Assembly (NCBI GenBank): GCA_035295125.1
Contig: DATGJP010000095.1
Span: 124,001 to 188,000 of the forward strand
Reading direction: 5' to 3'
Source: JAICMB01 sp035295125
Lineage (GTDB): Bacteria; Acidobacteriota; Terriglobia; Bryobacterales; Bryobacteraceae
DNA: 64,000 nucleotides
The position numbers and the translations under genes are program-made. Within the stretch, counting starts at the first letter, position 1. Every line of letters starts with the position of its first letter. Of the stretch, positions 56,995 to 64,000 are shown one piece after another. The notes under the pieces are model-generated. The model saw nothing but the letters and a program-made list of their open reading frames with translations. It was not told the DNA's origin and did not search any database.

Positions 56995-58098
56995 TCATTG
57001 ATTGTTCGTCTTCTCGGCCTTCGCCGCTGCCTCGTCCTTGTCCCGCAGCCGCGCGCCCTTCATTATATCCATCAATGCGTAGTTGCCTTCATGGCAAGCG
57101 TACTCGTAGATGTGCGCGTCGGTCCCCGGCCAGGTAAACTCGCCGGTCCACGGCTTGGTCCAGGTTTGCGGATCGTCAACCGTGAAACGATACAGAAGCG
57201 CGTTGGGGCCGACTCGCGTGAACCGCTCTACAACGTGCATCTTTTCCGTCGATCCGTAGAAGCCCGTTTGGTCGTTGAAGTTCGTCGTATCGACCACCAG
57301 CGTGTCGCCCTCCCAGTGTCCCACCGAGTCGCCCAGCCAGAGCCGAATGTTTTGCGGCAGGTGCGGCCGATTCATGTGAATGACGCGGGCGTCATGCACC
57401 ATTTCGGTGAGGATCAGGACAGTGTCGGGAGTCTGGACGATCTGGTGCAGGTTGTTGTAGAAATAGTCGGGCAGCGACGGAGGCCCTGAAGTCGAGCCGA
57501 ACCCGAGGATGCATCGCTCACCGAGCGGACGGCGTTCCGGATCGTCATAGGCGCCCGGGGCATGGTCCAAACCGGGGTCGTTACTCTCTGTTTGATCCGA
57601 GGTCGGGCGGCCGTAATAGCCCGCGAGCCTCTTGGTTGCGCCGGGCACGAATGGCGGAAGGCGGCCGTTCGGCGGATCGATAATCAAAGACGCGCGTTTC
57701 TGCCCATCGACGACGGTTAGCGTTGAGCCTGGGTCGAGCCAGCCGGAGTTGTATCCGCCGACATTACCGTAAGGGCCGGGCGAGCCGTCGCCACCCTTGG
57801 GCGGAGCGGTACGGTCGGCTTGGATCGGTGCATCACCCTTCGCTCTCTCGGCCGCAAAGGCCTTCTCGCGCTTCGCCGCTTCTTCAGTGGTGACTACCAA
57901 CGCGCCAGACGCGCGTTGCAGGGGCGTGATCGTCGCGAGATCGTAGGTACCTTGTAAATCCGGATGACCGTCGGGAGTGCGCGGCGGGCTGTAGGGTTTC
58001 GAAGAGACTTTTTGAGTTTGAGCGATGGCCGGAACGGCTGCCCATAGGAATAAGGCCATGGCAGGTAAACCCGCCATGGCCACGATTCGATGCCGCAT
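56995..58098 (-). CDS. Secreted protein of unknown function, partner paralogue 1
   Basis: 367 residues from ATG 58098 (MRHRIVAMAGLPAMALFLWAAVPAIAQ), signal peptide; AAGGAGG nine bases upstream supports this start. Landmarks shared with the paralogues at 58620 and 59749: DGHPDLQGTYD, PERRPLGERCILGFGSTSGPP, YNNLHQIVQTPDTVLILTEM, HMNRPHLP, SVGHWEGDTLVVDTTNFND and TKPWTGEFTW. This large family is abundant in Acidobacteria with no known function. The residue pattern H-W-E-G-D-T-L-V looks structural or ligand-binding. It is followed closely by DUF6152 copy 1. Confidence 0.88.
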   Translation of the reverse strand: MRHRIVAMAGLPAMALFLWAAVPAIAQTQKVSSKPYSPPRTPDGHPDLQGTYDLATITPLQRASGALVVTTEEAAKREKAFAAERAKGDAPIQADRTAPPKGGDGSPGPYGNVGGYNSGWLDPGSTLTVVDGQKRASLIIDPPNGRLPPFVPGATKRLAGYYGRPTSDQTESNDPGLDHAPGAYDDPERRPLGERCILGFGSTSGPPSLPDYFYNNLHQIVQTPDTVLILTEMVHDARVIHMNRPHLPQNIRLWLGDSVGHWEGDTLVVDTTNFNDQTGFYGSTEKMHVVERFTRVGPNALLYRFTVDDPQTWTKPWTGEFTWPGTDAHIYEYACHEGNYALMDIMKGARLRDKDEAAAKAEKTNNQ

Positions 58099-58146
58099 AA
58101 GCACTTCCCTCCTTGTCAGACTGGGAGATGGTGGGGAGCCTGTGCC

Positions 58147-58611
58147 TTACTTGTCTTGCTTCTCGGTCGGGTTGGCTACTTTTCCGGCCGGGAATTCATC
58201 CGGATTCGGCGCACCCGTTCCCGGCGAACCCAGGAACAGCTTACGACCGTCAGGGAACGTCACGTTGCGGGCATTAGCGCGCATTTCCGAGTGATCGCGG
58301 GCCTGGTAGCCATCGACCACGATATCCGTTCCAACCGGGAACGTGTTCTTATTGGCGCCGCGGCGAAGCAGGGTGTTCGGGCTTCCGCCCTCCACCATCC
58401 AAACTTCCTTGCTGCCGTCCGCCTTCGTGATCTCGACGTGAATCCAGGTATGCGGATTCACCCATTCGATCTTCACGATCTTGCCCTTCAGCAGGATCGG
58501 CCGGTTGGCGTCAAATTCAGATCCAAAGGCGTGGTGAGCCGACGCCGGAAGCGACGCCGTGAACAACGCCACGGCGGAGCAAAACGCTATTGTCAAGAGT
58601 CTGATTCGCAT
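58147..58611 (-). CDS. DUF6152 secreted protein, copy 2
   Basis: 154 residues from ATG 58611 (MRIRLLTIAFCSAVALFTASLPASAHHAFG), with GAGG upstream as in copy 1. The mature domain matches copy 1 at almost every residue up to the C-terminal FP(N/A)GKVA. About 250 bases of the gene (58320-58571) differ from copy 1 (56695-56946) at only two positions, far closer than the neighbouring partner genes. It belongs to the same putative transcript as 58620 (upstream) and 56995 (downstream). Confidence 0.9.
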   Translation of the reverse strand: MRIRLLTIAFCSAVALFTASLPASAHHAFGSEFDANRPILLKGKIVKIEWVNPHTWIHVEITKADGSKEVWMVEGGSPNTLLRRGANKNTFPVGTDIVVDGYQARDHSEMRANARNVTFPDGRKLFLGSPGTGAPNPDEFPAGKVANPTEKQDK

Positions 58612-58619
58612 CTCTAACC

Positions 58620-59726
58620 TCACTGATTGGTGCTCTTCGCGGCCTTAGCCGCTGCTTCGTCCTGCTCTCTTAGTCGCGCGCCTTTCAGAATATCCATCAG
58701 CGCGTAATTGCCTTCGTGGCAGGCATACTCGTAAATGTGCGCGTCAGTCGCGGGCCATGTGAACTCACCGGTCCACGGCTTGGTCCAGGTCTTCGGATCG
58801 TCAATGGTGAAACGATACAGAAGCGTCTTTGCGTCCACGCGCGTGAATCGCTCAATCACGTGCAGATCTTCCGACGATCCGTAAAACCGGGTCTTGTCGT
58901 TGAAATTCGTGGTGTCGACGACGAGCGTGTCGCCTTCCCAGTGTCCCACCGAATCGCCGAACCACAGCCGGATGTTTGATGGCAGGTGCGGCCTGTTCAT
59001 GTGAATGACGCGGGCGTCGTGCACCATTTCGGTGAGGATCAGGATGCTGTCGGGAGTCTGCACGATCTGATGCAGATTGTTGTAGAAGTAGTCCGGCAGC
59101 GAGGGTGGGCCGGAGGTGGACGCAAACCCGAGGAGGCAGCGCTCACCCAGCGGACGGCGCTCAGGATCATCATAAGCGCCTGGTGTGCGTTCCAGGCCGG
59201 GGTCGTTGCTCTCGGTCTGATCGGAGGTCGGGCGTTGACGAGCTGCGAAGCCCCTTTGCCTCGCGCCTGGTGCAGGCGGAGGGAGCCGCCCATCCTGCGG
59301 ATCGACAATCAGAGACGCCCGCTTCTGCCCGTCGACGATGGTAAAGGCTGAACCCGGATCGAGCCAGCCGGAGTTATATCCGCCGACATTGCCTGCGGCG
59401 CCCACCGACCCATCCCCTCCCTTGGGAGGCGCGGTGCGATCCCCACTGATAGGCGCATCGCCCTGTGCCCGCTGCTTGGCGTAAGCTTTTTCGAGCTTGG
59501 CGGCTTCCTCGCCGCTCAGGACCAGGGGCGTGCCGGAGGCGCGTTGCATCGGCGTCATCGTCGCCAGATCGTAGGTACCTTGCAGGTCCGGATGCCCGTC
59601 GGGCATGCGCGGCAAACTGGACGCCTTAGACGCGGCCTTCTGGGTTTGAGCGGCCGCGGGAACGGCTGCCCACATGAATAGAGCCATTGCAGGCAATCCT
59701 GCCAGGGCCACGACTCGGTTTCGCAT
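58620..59726 (-). CDS. Secreted protein of unknown function, partner paralogue 2
   Basis: 368 residues from ATG 59726 (MRNRVVALAGLPAMALFMWAAVPAAAQ), signal peptide; GAAAGGA upstream supports this start over the longer frame to 59783. Same architecture as paralogue 1 with about three quarters identity by eye, with differences spread over the length (e.g. GYYGRPTSDQ versus AARQRPTSDQ). It lies 22 bases after the third paralogue and directly before DUF6152 copy 2, so each partner/DUF6152 pair is a repeated unit. Confidence 0.88.
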   Translation of the reverse strand: MRNRVVALAGLPAMALFMWAAVPAAAQTQKAASKASSLPRMPDGHPDLQGTYDLATMTPMQRASGTPLVLSGEEAAKLEKAYAKQRAQGDAPISGDRTAPPKGGDGSVGAAGNVGGYNSGWLDPGSAFTIVDGQKRASLIVDPQDGRLPPPAPGARQRGFAARQRPTSDQTESNDPGLERTPGAYDDPERRPLGERCLLGFASTSGPPSLPDYFYNNLHQIVQTPDSILILTEMVHDARVIHMNRPHLPSNIRLWFGDSVGHWEGDTLVVDTTNFNDKTRFYGSSEDLHVIERFTRVDAKTLLYRFTIDDPKTWTKPWTGEFTWPATDAHIYEYACHEGNYALMDILKGARLREQDEAAAKAAKSTNQ

Positions 59727-59748
59727 GTATGATTCCTTTCTTGCGAGT

Positions 59749-60600
59749 TTACTGGCCGAGCGGATGCTTACGGTACTTGCCATACATCAACTCTTCCACG
59801 AACTCTACACACTTAAACTCCAGAAGCTGTGCGTTCTTTTCCTGGCGTTTATAAAGCGGCATGCTGATCTTCCACGGGCGAGTGAAGGTGTTGGGATCTT
59901 CAATGGTGGCCTCGTAATGGATCACTTCCGGACTGACACGTGTGTAGCGCTCGACGACGTGCAAAGCGTCGCTATGAAAATTCCCGGCGCGATCGAACCA
60001 GGTCGAATCGTTCATACCGGTGACGTCTATCACCAGGGTATCGCCTTCCCAGTGACCGACGGACTGGCCCATCCAGGAATCGACCGGTGCTGGACCCGGA
60101 TCTTTCATGAATACGTTCCGGACCGCGCCGGCATATTGGTAAGCAATGAAAAACTGCTTCGAGTTTTGAAGAATCTCGAAAGGCTGCGGCATGTAGGTTG
60201 CGCGCGGGACGCCGGGGAGATAGCACTTGATCTCGGGGTCGCGCTCCAGCCAATGTTCCTGGTTCTCTTTCTTCTTCGCCAACGCCTCGGGCTTGTACGG
60301 AATCTCGCCACCCTCGACCACGCCAAGGCTGGGCGGAACCGAACCAACCGCTCCCAACGCCAACACCGGTGCCGCCGGAACCGGGCCATAGGGTCCCTTA
60401 CGGAGGGCCATCGCGGACCGGGCGGTATGGCCTTCGAGGTCGTAGTTGGCCTCGTTCATGACCTGCCAAATTCCGTTCAAATCAGGATGACCGTCGATAC
60501 GCGCGGGCTTATAAGCCTGTGCGGACAACGGGATAGCGGCGGCAGCGAGCAAACTGCCCGCGAGGAAGATTCGTCCCAAGGTTAATTTCGTGACCTGCAT
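59749..60600 (-). CDS. Secreted protein of unknown function, divergent partner paralogue 3
   Basis: 283 residues from ATG 60600 (MQVTKLTLGRIFLAGSLLAAAAIPLSAQ), signal peptide; GTG 60612 is an alternative. Shorter and more diverged than the other two but with the same signature: DGHPDLNGIWQ, SVGHWEGDTLVIDVTGMNDSTWFD and ALHVVERYTRV, then IEDPNTFTRPW. No DUF6152 gene follows it; paralogue 2 comes next after 22 bases. First gene of the five-gene array. Function unknown. Confidence 0.85.
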   Translation of the reverse strand: MQVTKLTLGRIFLAGSLLAAAAIPLSAQAYKPARIDGHPDLNGIWQVMNEANYDLEGHTARSAMALRKGPYGPVPAAPVLALGAVGSVPPSLGVVEGGEIPYKPEALAKKKENQEHWLERDPEIKCYLPGVPRATYMPQPFEILQNSKQFFIAYQYAGAVRNVFMKDPGPAPVDSWMGQSVGHWEGDTLVIDVTGMNDSTWFDRAGNFHSDALHVVERYTRVSPEVIHYEATIEDPNTFTRPWKISMPLYKRQEKNAQLLEFKCVEFVEELMYGKYRKHPLGQ

Positions 60601-60716
60601 CTGGTTAGGCACCCTTTCCGGCTATGATACAGCATCTCAGGGTGAAGCACCACACCTACCTTCCGGACGGTAAACCGCTGGATAACGGTTATCTTCGCTG
60701 TCAGCCGCGGCTGTGA

Positions 60717-60752
60717 TGCAGTTGTTCAACCTGCAGCGGGTTGTCAACCCGG
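60717..60752. repeat. Twin-hairpin element, degenerate copy
   Basis: GCAGTTG/CAACCTGC-like arms around TTC (60718-60734) and GGGTT/AACCC around GTC (60738-60750). Same design and loop spacing as 33801-33836. In the 222-base gap between the paralogue array and ADOP permease 4. Confidence 0.55.
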
Positions 60753-60819
60753 CTCTTTCTATCTATGGGAATGGTGGCGCAGGGGGGGCGCGCGCTCTCC
60801 AAATAGCAAAACTCCTACA

Positions 60820-60832
60820 GTAGAATATCTAC
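60820..60832. promoter_or_regulatory. Inverted repeat just before ADOP permease 4 start
   Basis: GTAGA-ATA-TCTAC, 5-base perfect arms, ending one base before ATG 60834. An overlapping CTAC-A-GTAG lies at 60815-60823. It covers the ribosome-binding region, so a bound protein or RNA hairpin could block translation. Operator role is inference. Confidence 0.35.
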
Positions 60833-60833
60833 C

Positions 60834-63515
60834 ATGGGCATGCGCTGGTGGCGCCGACCTCACGATCGGGACCTGGATCACGAGCTTCGAACCCACCTAG
60901 AATTGGAAACAGAGGAGCAGGAATCCGCAGGCCTGACTCCCGACGCCGCCCGTTACGCAGCGCAACGCGCCTTCGGCAACACAACCTTAATTCAGGAGGT
61001 GACGCGCGAAATGTGGCGATGGCTTTCCTGGGATCGCTTCAGGCAGGATCTGACCTATTCCTTCCGTACGCTTCGCAGATCGCCCGGATTCACGGCGGCG
61101 GCGGTTCTGTCACTGGGCCTTTGCATCGGTGCAAACACTGCGATCTTCAGTCTTCTGAATGCGGTTCTCATCCGCAACTTGCCGGTTCGGGACCCGCAGC
61201 AGGTCGTTCAACTCACGTATACCTATCCGAAAGGCGGCCACACTGCCTGGAACAGTTCCTTCGCCTATCCACAACTCGAGGCCTTCCAGGCGCACTCCAA
61301 AACGCTCTCGGGTATTTTCGGCCGGACAAGAATTGGACGTTTGAATCTCGCCTTTCGCGGCGTTTCCGGCCTGGCGGGCGGCGAAGCATACACTGCGAAC
61401 TTCTTTTCAGTACTCGGCCTTACTCCGGAACGCGGCCGTTTCTTCTCAGCGGACGAGGACAAACCGGGCGCATCCGTAGTCGTCCTGAGCGACCGGTATT
61501 GGCGCAGCCGTTTCGGAGCGGATCCTGCTATTGTTGGCGCAACCGTGGCGATCGACCAGGTCCCCTTCACCGTGATCGGAGTCACACCTCCCCAGTTTTC
61601 GGGAATCTACGTCGGAAGCGACACTGACGTCTGGCTTCCCATGCATGCCCTGGACCGCCTGAGACCCGATCCCAAGCGGTGGACGGCCACGTTCACGAGT
61701 TGGATTCTCATAGCGGGGCGTCTCCGTCCTGACGTTACAACCAGCCAGGCGCAAGCCGAACTCGACGTAATCCACCGGCAGGTTCTCGTGGAGGAACTTG
61801 CCACTTCCGAGGTACGGGGCTGGCATAACATCCAAAGTCTGGTGCGCGAGAGCCACCTGGTTCTCCGATCGGCCGCGACCGGCACGGTCAGTGGTGTGCA
61901 AGAAGAGTACGCCTTGCCGCTGAAGCTGCTGATGTGCGTTGCCGGGATCGTATTGATTGTGGCGTGTGCGAACATTGCCAACCTGCTGCTGGCCCGAGCC
62001 TCGAACCGGCGTCGCGAGATTGCCGTTCGGCTGGCGCTCGGCGCGGGTCGTGCCCGCATCGTGAGGCAGCTCATGACAGAGACCGCGATCGTCGCGGTGA
62101 CCGGCGGCATGCTGGCATTGGCTCTGGCGCGCTGGGGCAGCGGCGCACTCGTCCGAATGATCTCGACTGGAGAGACCCCCATTCCCCTGAATATCCATCC
62201 GGACTGGAGAATCTTCGGCTTCACAACGGGTGTATCGCTGATCGCTGGAATCCTGTTCGGAGTAGCGCCCGCACTCCGCGGGACGCGGCTCGATCCGGCC
62301 GCAAACCTCAAGGAGGGGTCGCGGAATGCGGGACGGTCCTCCCGCGCGCTCGATCGATTCCTGGTGGTCCTACAAGTCGGGTTCTCGGTCGTTCTGATTA
62401 TGAGCGCGGGGCTCTTCGTGCGGACGGTCCAGAAACTGTGGAGGGTCAACGTGGGCTACGAGCGCGGCAACGTCCTGATGTTTTCAGTTGACACTAAGCT
62501 CGGCGGTTACCCCGATCAGCGTGCGGGCATGGTCTATCGTGAGGTTCTCGACCGTCTCCGAACGCTGCCGGATGTACAGTCGGCCAGTGCGTCGATTGTT
62601 CGACCTGTGGACGATAACTTCGATCTCGTAGACCGGGTCGATTACATCGATGGCCAACGCGTGCCGGAGGGCAGCGAGATCCATGTCTCCTGGAACTCGG
62701 TCAGCCCGGGTTATTTCTCTACGGTTTCGACGCCTATCGTGCAGGGTCGTGATTTCGAATGGCGCGACACGGAGAACGCTCCGAAGGTTGTGATTGTCAG
62801 TGAGACACTCGCGAAGTTCGCGTTCCCCCGGCAAAATCCGCTCGGACACAAGTTGGGCGACTCTGCCACCATCGTGGGGGTCGCCAAGGACACGCGCTAT
62901 CACGGGCCGAGAGAAGCAATCAGCCCTGTCTTGTACTATCCGCTGTTCCAGCATGGGCATGAGCAGGAATACCACTGGGGATTTGTTTCCTACGAGCTGC
63001 GCTATCGCCTCGGGGCTGGTCTGCTCGCGCAAGCACGGCGCGAGGTGGCCGCGGTGGATCGCAACCTGCCCATCTTCCGCGCGAAGACACTGCAGGTGCA
63101 GGCGGAAGAATCGCTGCTTCGGGAACGGCTGCTTGCGACGCTTTCCGGCTTTTTCGGTGGGCTGGCGTTGTTGCTTTCCTGCATCGGTCTTTACGGGTTG
63201 ATGGCGTTTACCGTCGCCGTCCGGACAGCGGAGATCGGCATACGGGTGGCCCTGGGGTCGGGTCGCGCGAACATCCTTTGGCTGGTGCTGCGCGAGACGG
63301 CCGGTCTTGTCGTTTTGGGCGTACTCGCTGGAATGCCGTTTGCGATGTGGGCAGCACGATACGCAAAATCGCTGTTGTTCGGCGTCACCGCGAGTGATCC
63401 GCTGACTGCCATTGCAACGGCTGCGATTTTGATGACGGTGGCATTGGTTGCGGGATACGTTCCGGCGCGGCGCGCGCTGCGCGTGGATCCCATGGTGGCG
63501 CTACGTTGCGAGTAG
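60834..63515 (+). CDS. ADOP-type ABC transporter permease 4 with N-terminal prefix domain
   Basis: 893 residues from ATG 60834 (ATG 60840 also possible). The first 65 residues (HDRDLDHELRTHLELETEEQESAGLTPDAARYAAQRAFGNTTLI) form the cytoplasmic 'permease prefix' segment found on part of the ADOP family and absent from the other three here. Then SFRTLRRSPGFTAAAVLSLGLCIGANTAIFSLLNAVLIRNLP, and two MacB/FtsX halves: LLARASNRRREIAVRLALGAGRARIV, then FTVAVRTAEIGIRVALGSGRANI and PARRALRVDPMVALRCE. No ATPase gene beside it. It has its own putative operator at 60820. Confidence 0.93.
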   Translation: MGMRWWRRPHDRDLDHELRTHLELETEEQESAGLTPDAARYAAQRAFGNTTLIQEVTREMWRWLSWDRFRQDLTYSFRTLRRSPGFTAAAVLSLGLCIGANTAIFSLLNAVLIRNLPVRDPQQVVQLTYTYPKGGHTAWNSSFAYPQLEAFQAHSKTLSGIFGRTRIGRLNLAFRGVSGLAGGEAYTANFFSVLGLTPERGRFFSADEDKPGASVVVLSDRYWRSRFGADPAIVGATVAIDQVPFTVIGVTPPQFSGIYVGSDTDVWLPMHALDRLRPDPKRWTATFTSWILIAGRLRPDVTTSQAQAELDVIHRQVLVEELATSEVRGWHNIQSLVRESHLVLRSAATGTVSGVQEEYALPLKLLMCVAGIVLIVACANIANLLLARASNRRREIAVRLALGAGRARIVRQLMTETAIVAVTGGMLALALARWGSGALVRMISTGETPIPLNIHPDWRIFGFTTGVSLIAGILFGVAPALRGTRLDPAANLKEGSRNAGRSSRALDRFLVVLQVGFSVVLIMSAGLFVRTVQKLWRVNVGYERGNVLMFSVDTKLGGYPDQRAGMVYREVLDRLRTLPDVQSASASIVRPVDDNFDLVDRVDYIDGQRVPEGSEIHVSWNSVSPGYFSTVSTPIVQGRDFEWRDTENAPKVVIVSETLAKFAFPRQNPLGHKLGDSATIVGVAKDTRYHGPREAISPVLYYPLFQHGHEQEYHWGFVSYELRYRLGAGLLAQARREVAAVDRNLPIFRAKTLQVQAEESLLRERLLATLSGFFGGLALLLSCIGLYGLMAFTVAVRTAEIGIRVALGSGRANILWLVLRETAGLVVLGVLAGMPFAMWAARYAKSLLFGVTASDPLTAIATAAILMTVALVAGYVPARRALRVDPMVALRCE

Positions 63516-63542
63516 CGGCGCATTTCGTGCTTTACTTCTTAC

Positions 63543-64000
63543 GTGAGCCTCATTGAGCAGATTCAGAACGCCCGTGTGTTCGATCTCGGTCAGCCTTACT
63601 TCATCGGGATGCCTCACTACCCGACGCATCCGCCATTCCTGTTTGGTTTGACGAAAAAGCACGGCGATTTGGTGGGTGAGGGCGGGGTCAGTTCGGCGGC
63701 CGACTCCATGGCTCTGGGGACGCATGTGGGGACTCACATTGATGCCTTGTGCCATTTTTCCTGCGGCGGTAAATTGCACGGTGGAACGGAAGTCGCGCCG
63801 GAGCAGGATTACGGGGGTGGACTGAAGAAGTTCTCGATCGATACCGTGGCGCCCATCTTCCGACGAGGCGTCTTCCTCGACATCGCGGGGCTGGAAGGAG
63901 TGGATGCCCTCCCCGCCGATTTCGCCATCACTCCCGCGCATCTCGAACGTGCGCAGGAAGCGCAATCGGTTGAGGTCCGAAAGGGTGATGTCGTGCTGTT
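63543..64000 (+). CDS. Cyclase family protein (kynurenine formamidase-like), 3-prime end outside the window
   Basis: 152 codons from GTG 63543 to the window edge. It reads VFDLGQPYFIGMPHYPTHPP, then SMALGTHVGTHIDALCHFSCGGKLHGG. HVGTHIDALCHF is the H-x-G-T-H-x-D-x-x-x-H metal motif of the cyclase/kynurenine formamidase family (PF04199). It hydrolyses a small N-formyl or cyclic amide, substrate unknown. Cytosolic. It lies 27 bases after ADOP permease 4. Confidence 0.9.
   Translation, partial: MSLIEQIQNARVFDLGQPYFIGMPHYPTHPPFLFGLTKKHGDLVGEGGVSSAADSMALGTHVGTHIDALCHFSCGGKLHGGTEVAPEQDYGGGLKKFSIDTVAPIFRRGVFLDIAGLEGVDALPADFAITPAHLERAQEAQSVEVRKGDVVL

Overview
The window is GC-rich, densely coded DNA that reads as a soil Acidobacteriota chromosome, probably the Solibacter/Bryobacter side of the phylum. 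This is inferred from gene content: four very large MacB/FtsX-type 'orphan' permeases with no ATPase beside them (the ADOP type known mainly from Acidobacteria), DUF6152 proteins, a DUF4142 protein, a Clp-N/DinB-like protein and many secreted enzymes. No rRNA, tRNA, CRISPR array or prophage was seen.

Layout. 1-7861 (minus): GT-C-like membrane protein, ADOP permease 1, M1 peptidase, aldo/keto reductase and a truncated PIG-L deacetylase, closely spaced. 7940-14487: a secreted serpin, a Clp-N/DinB-like protein, a DUF4142 protein, an alpha/beta hydrolase and a secreted subtilase. 14530-22614 (minus): a collinear cluster of a coiled-coil protein, PspA, a membrane-anchored substrate-binding protein fused to an OmpA peptidoglycan-binding domain, an ABC permease, an ABC ATPase, a membrane coiled-coil protein and a two-part AAA+ ATPase. 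A REP-associated transposase (RAYT) with flanking REP palindromes sits between permease and ATPase. 22692-30322 (plus): rhodanese, a small CPxC protein, a cytosine-deaminase-like enzyme, a large secreted phosphoesterase with repeats, 6-phosphogluconate dehydrogenase, an unknown protein and a PfkB sugar kinase. 30505-36435 (minus): AraC regulator, GH3 beta-glucosidase, NAD-dependent epimerase and myo-inositol-1-phosphate synthase. 36570-38350 (plus): LytTR response regulator and a DUF1028 protein. 38496-41542 (minus): Tat-exported URO-D-family protein, ornithine cyclodeaminase homologue and sarcosine-oxidase-like flavoprotein. 41738-48811 (plus): TPR/FG-GAP protein, ADOP permease 2, FtsY, RibD and riboflavin synthase. 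48786-53004 (minus): amidohydrolase with a CIA30-like tail, then ADOP permease 3. 52991-55117 (plus): beta-propeller, cupin and LOG-family protein. 55154-60600 (minus): nucleotide-sugar dehydrogenase and a five-gene secreted paralogue array. 60834-64000 (plus): ADOP permease 4 and a truncated cyclase-family gene.

The most system-like region is the PspA cluster. Its parts suggest an envelope-maintenance or stress machine: PspA on the inner membrane, an importer whose binding protein is tied to both membrane and peptidoglycan, and an AAA+ motor that could remodel PspA or the coiled-coil partners. The assignment of parts is well supported; the joint function is inference.

Several palindromic repeat families are scattered through the window, mostly between genes. 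Three copies lie within reading frames: in ribD, at the 3-prime end of the GH3 gene and at the 3-prime end of the RAYT gene.
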